From Bacillaceae bacterium OF18-1A (GTDB lineage Bacteria; Bacillota; Bacilli; Bacillales; Bacillaceae_G): a stretch of DNA of 64,000 nucleotides. Shown one piece after another: positions 63,919 to 64,000 of this stretch (position 1 is its first letter; every line of letters starts with the position of its first letter). The notes below the pieces were generated by a model, which saw only the letters and a list, made by a program, of their open reading frames with translations, ran no database searches and had not been told where the DNA came from. The stretch is from NCBI GenBank assembly GCA_027694045.1, contig JAQEWB010000001.1:1346065-1410064 (forward strand), read 5' to 3'. The translations under genes were made by a program, and so were the position numbers.

Positions 63919-64000
63919 GTTCTCTCTATCATTTATTTAAAACTCCCTCTCTCTTTCACTCTATGTTCACACGAGGGTCACATCCAACTTTTATAGTATA

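Larger units (their letters stand above)
63539..64000. repeat. Tandem direct repeat, about 210-bp unit, at least 2.2 copies, continues past window
   Basis: The anchor TATGTTCACACGAGGGTCAC occurs at about 63,543, 63,752 and 63,962, giving periods of 209 and 210 bp. The two complete units differ by only a few bases (a one-base insertion in GTGTCTTTGAG, small changes near the TATAGTATA box). Each unit contains a TATAGTATA box, two related TTCC(A)TCCCTAATT segments, small hairpins and an intrinsic terminator on the plus strand. It is not coding: the one-base length change would break any frame. Confidence 0.93.

Noticed and set aside
63539..64000. CRISPR array
   Set aside because: The unit is about 210 bp, repeats are nearly identical over their whole length without variable spacers, and no cas genes are present.

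Overview
The window is a low-GC Gram-positive chromosome segment and almost certainly comes from the Bacillus cereus group. The evidence is the gene set and order (liaIHFSR-type operon, ilv-leu joined to a hisZGDBHAFIE-hisJ cluster, S-box sulfate assimilation operon, ykuS, ytfJ), the strong AGGAGG-type ribosome sites with frequent TTG starts, and scattered repeats ending in a conserved AAAGTGAAACTTT end. No rRNA, tRNA, prophage, insertion sequence or CRISPR is visible. Most of the window is ordinary core genome; the unusual content is mainly non-coding.

Layout. 1-5.6 kb: a small helix protein, a Fur-controlled small RNA gene that looks like FsrA, yunF, a PAS sensor kinase and a class A PBP. 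5.9-8.5 kb: a phosphate transporter with its DUF47 partner and a TSUP permease. 8.5-15.3 kb: Crp/Fnr regulator and flavohaemoprotein hmp, an M50 protease, a lipoprotein, a methyltransferase and small membrane proteins. 15.5-17.2 kb: an Ile T-box and brnQ. 17.2-21.2 kb: the lia envelope-stress operon. 21.3-28.6 kb: transporters, two with amino-acid riboregulators (SAM riboswitch before an NhaC-family carrier, Trp T-box before an NSS carrier), plus gltT and an M23 hydrolase. 28.7-35.7 kb: a sulfate assimilation and sirohaem operon under a second SAM riboswitch. 35.8-42.4 kb: lysA with a lysine riboswitch, an LTA synthase, pssA and a 2-hydroxyacid dehydrogenase. 42.5-59.4 kb: hisZGDBHAFIE-hisJ and ilvE-(T-box)-ilvBNC-leuABCD, all on the minus strand. 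59.8-64 kb: small proteins, ytfJ, a Ktr-type potassium channel subunit and a 210-bp tandem array.

The genes form an amino-acid and sulfur metabolism block with layered RNA control: three T-boxes (specifiers ATC, TGG, ATC), two SAM riboswitches, one lysine riboswitch and, before hisZ, a 17-residue leader peptide with three consecutive His codons followed by mutually exclusive hairpins. This last element looks like ribosome-mediated attenuation of a his operon, the enterobacterial kind of control, in a Bacillus. ilvE appears to have both a CodY box and a CcpA cre site upstream.

The strongest candidates for something undescribed are the his leader attenuator (50,060-50,279), the tandem C-rich, terminator-ended units at the right edge (63,539-64,000), which look like an array of small RNAs with anti-Shine-Dalgarno sequences, and a promoter-to-terminator minus-strand transcript without a credible ORF at 60,395-60,698. 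All boundaries come from reading sequence only; no alignment or folding program was run.
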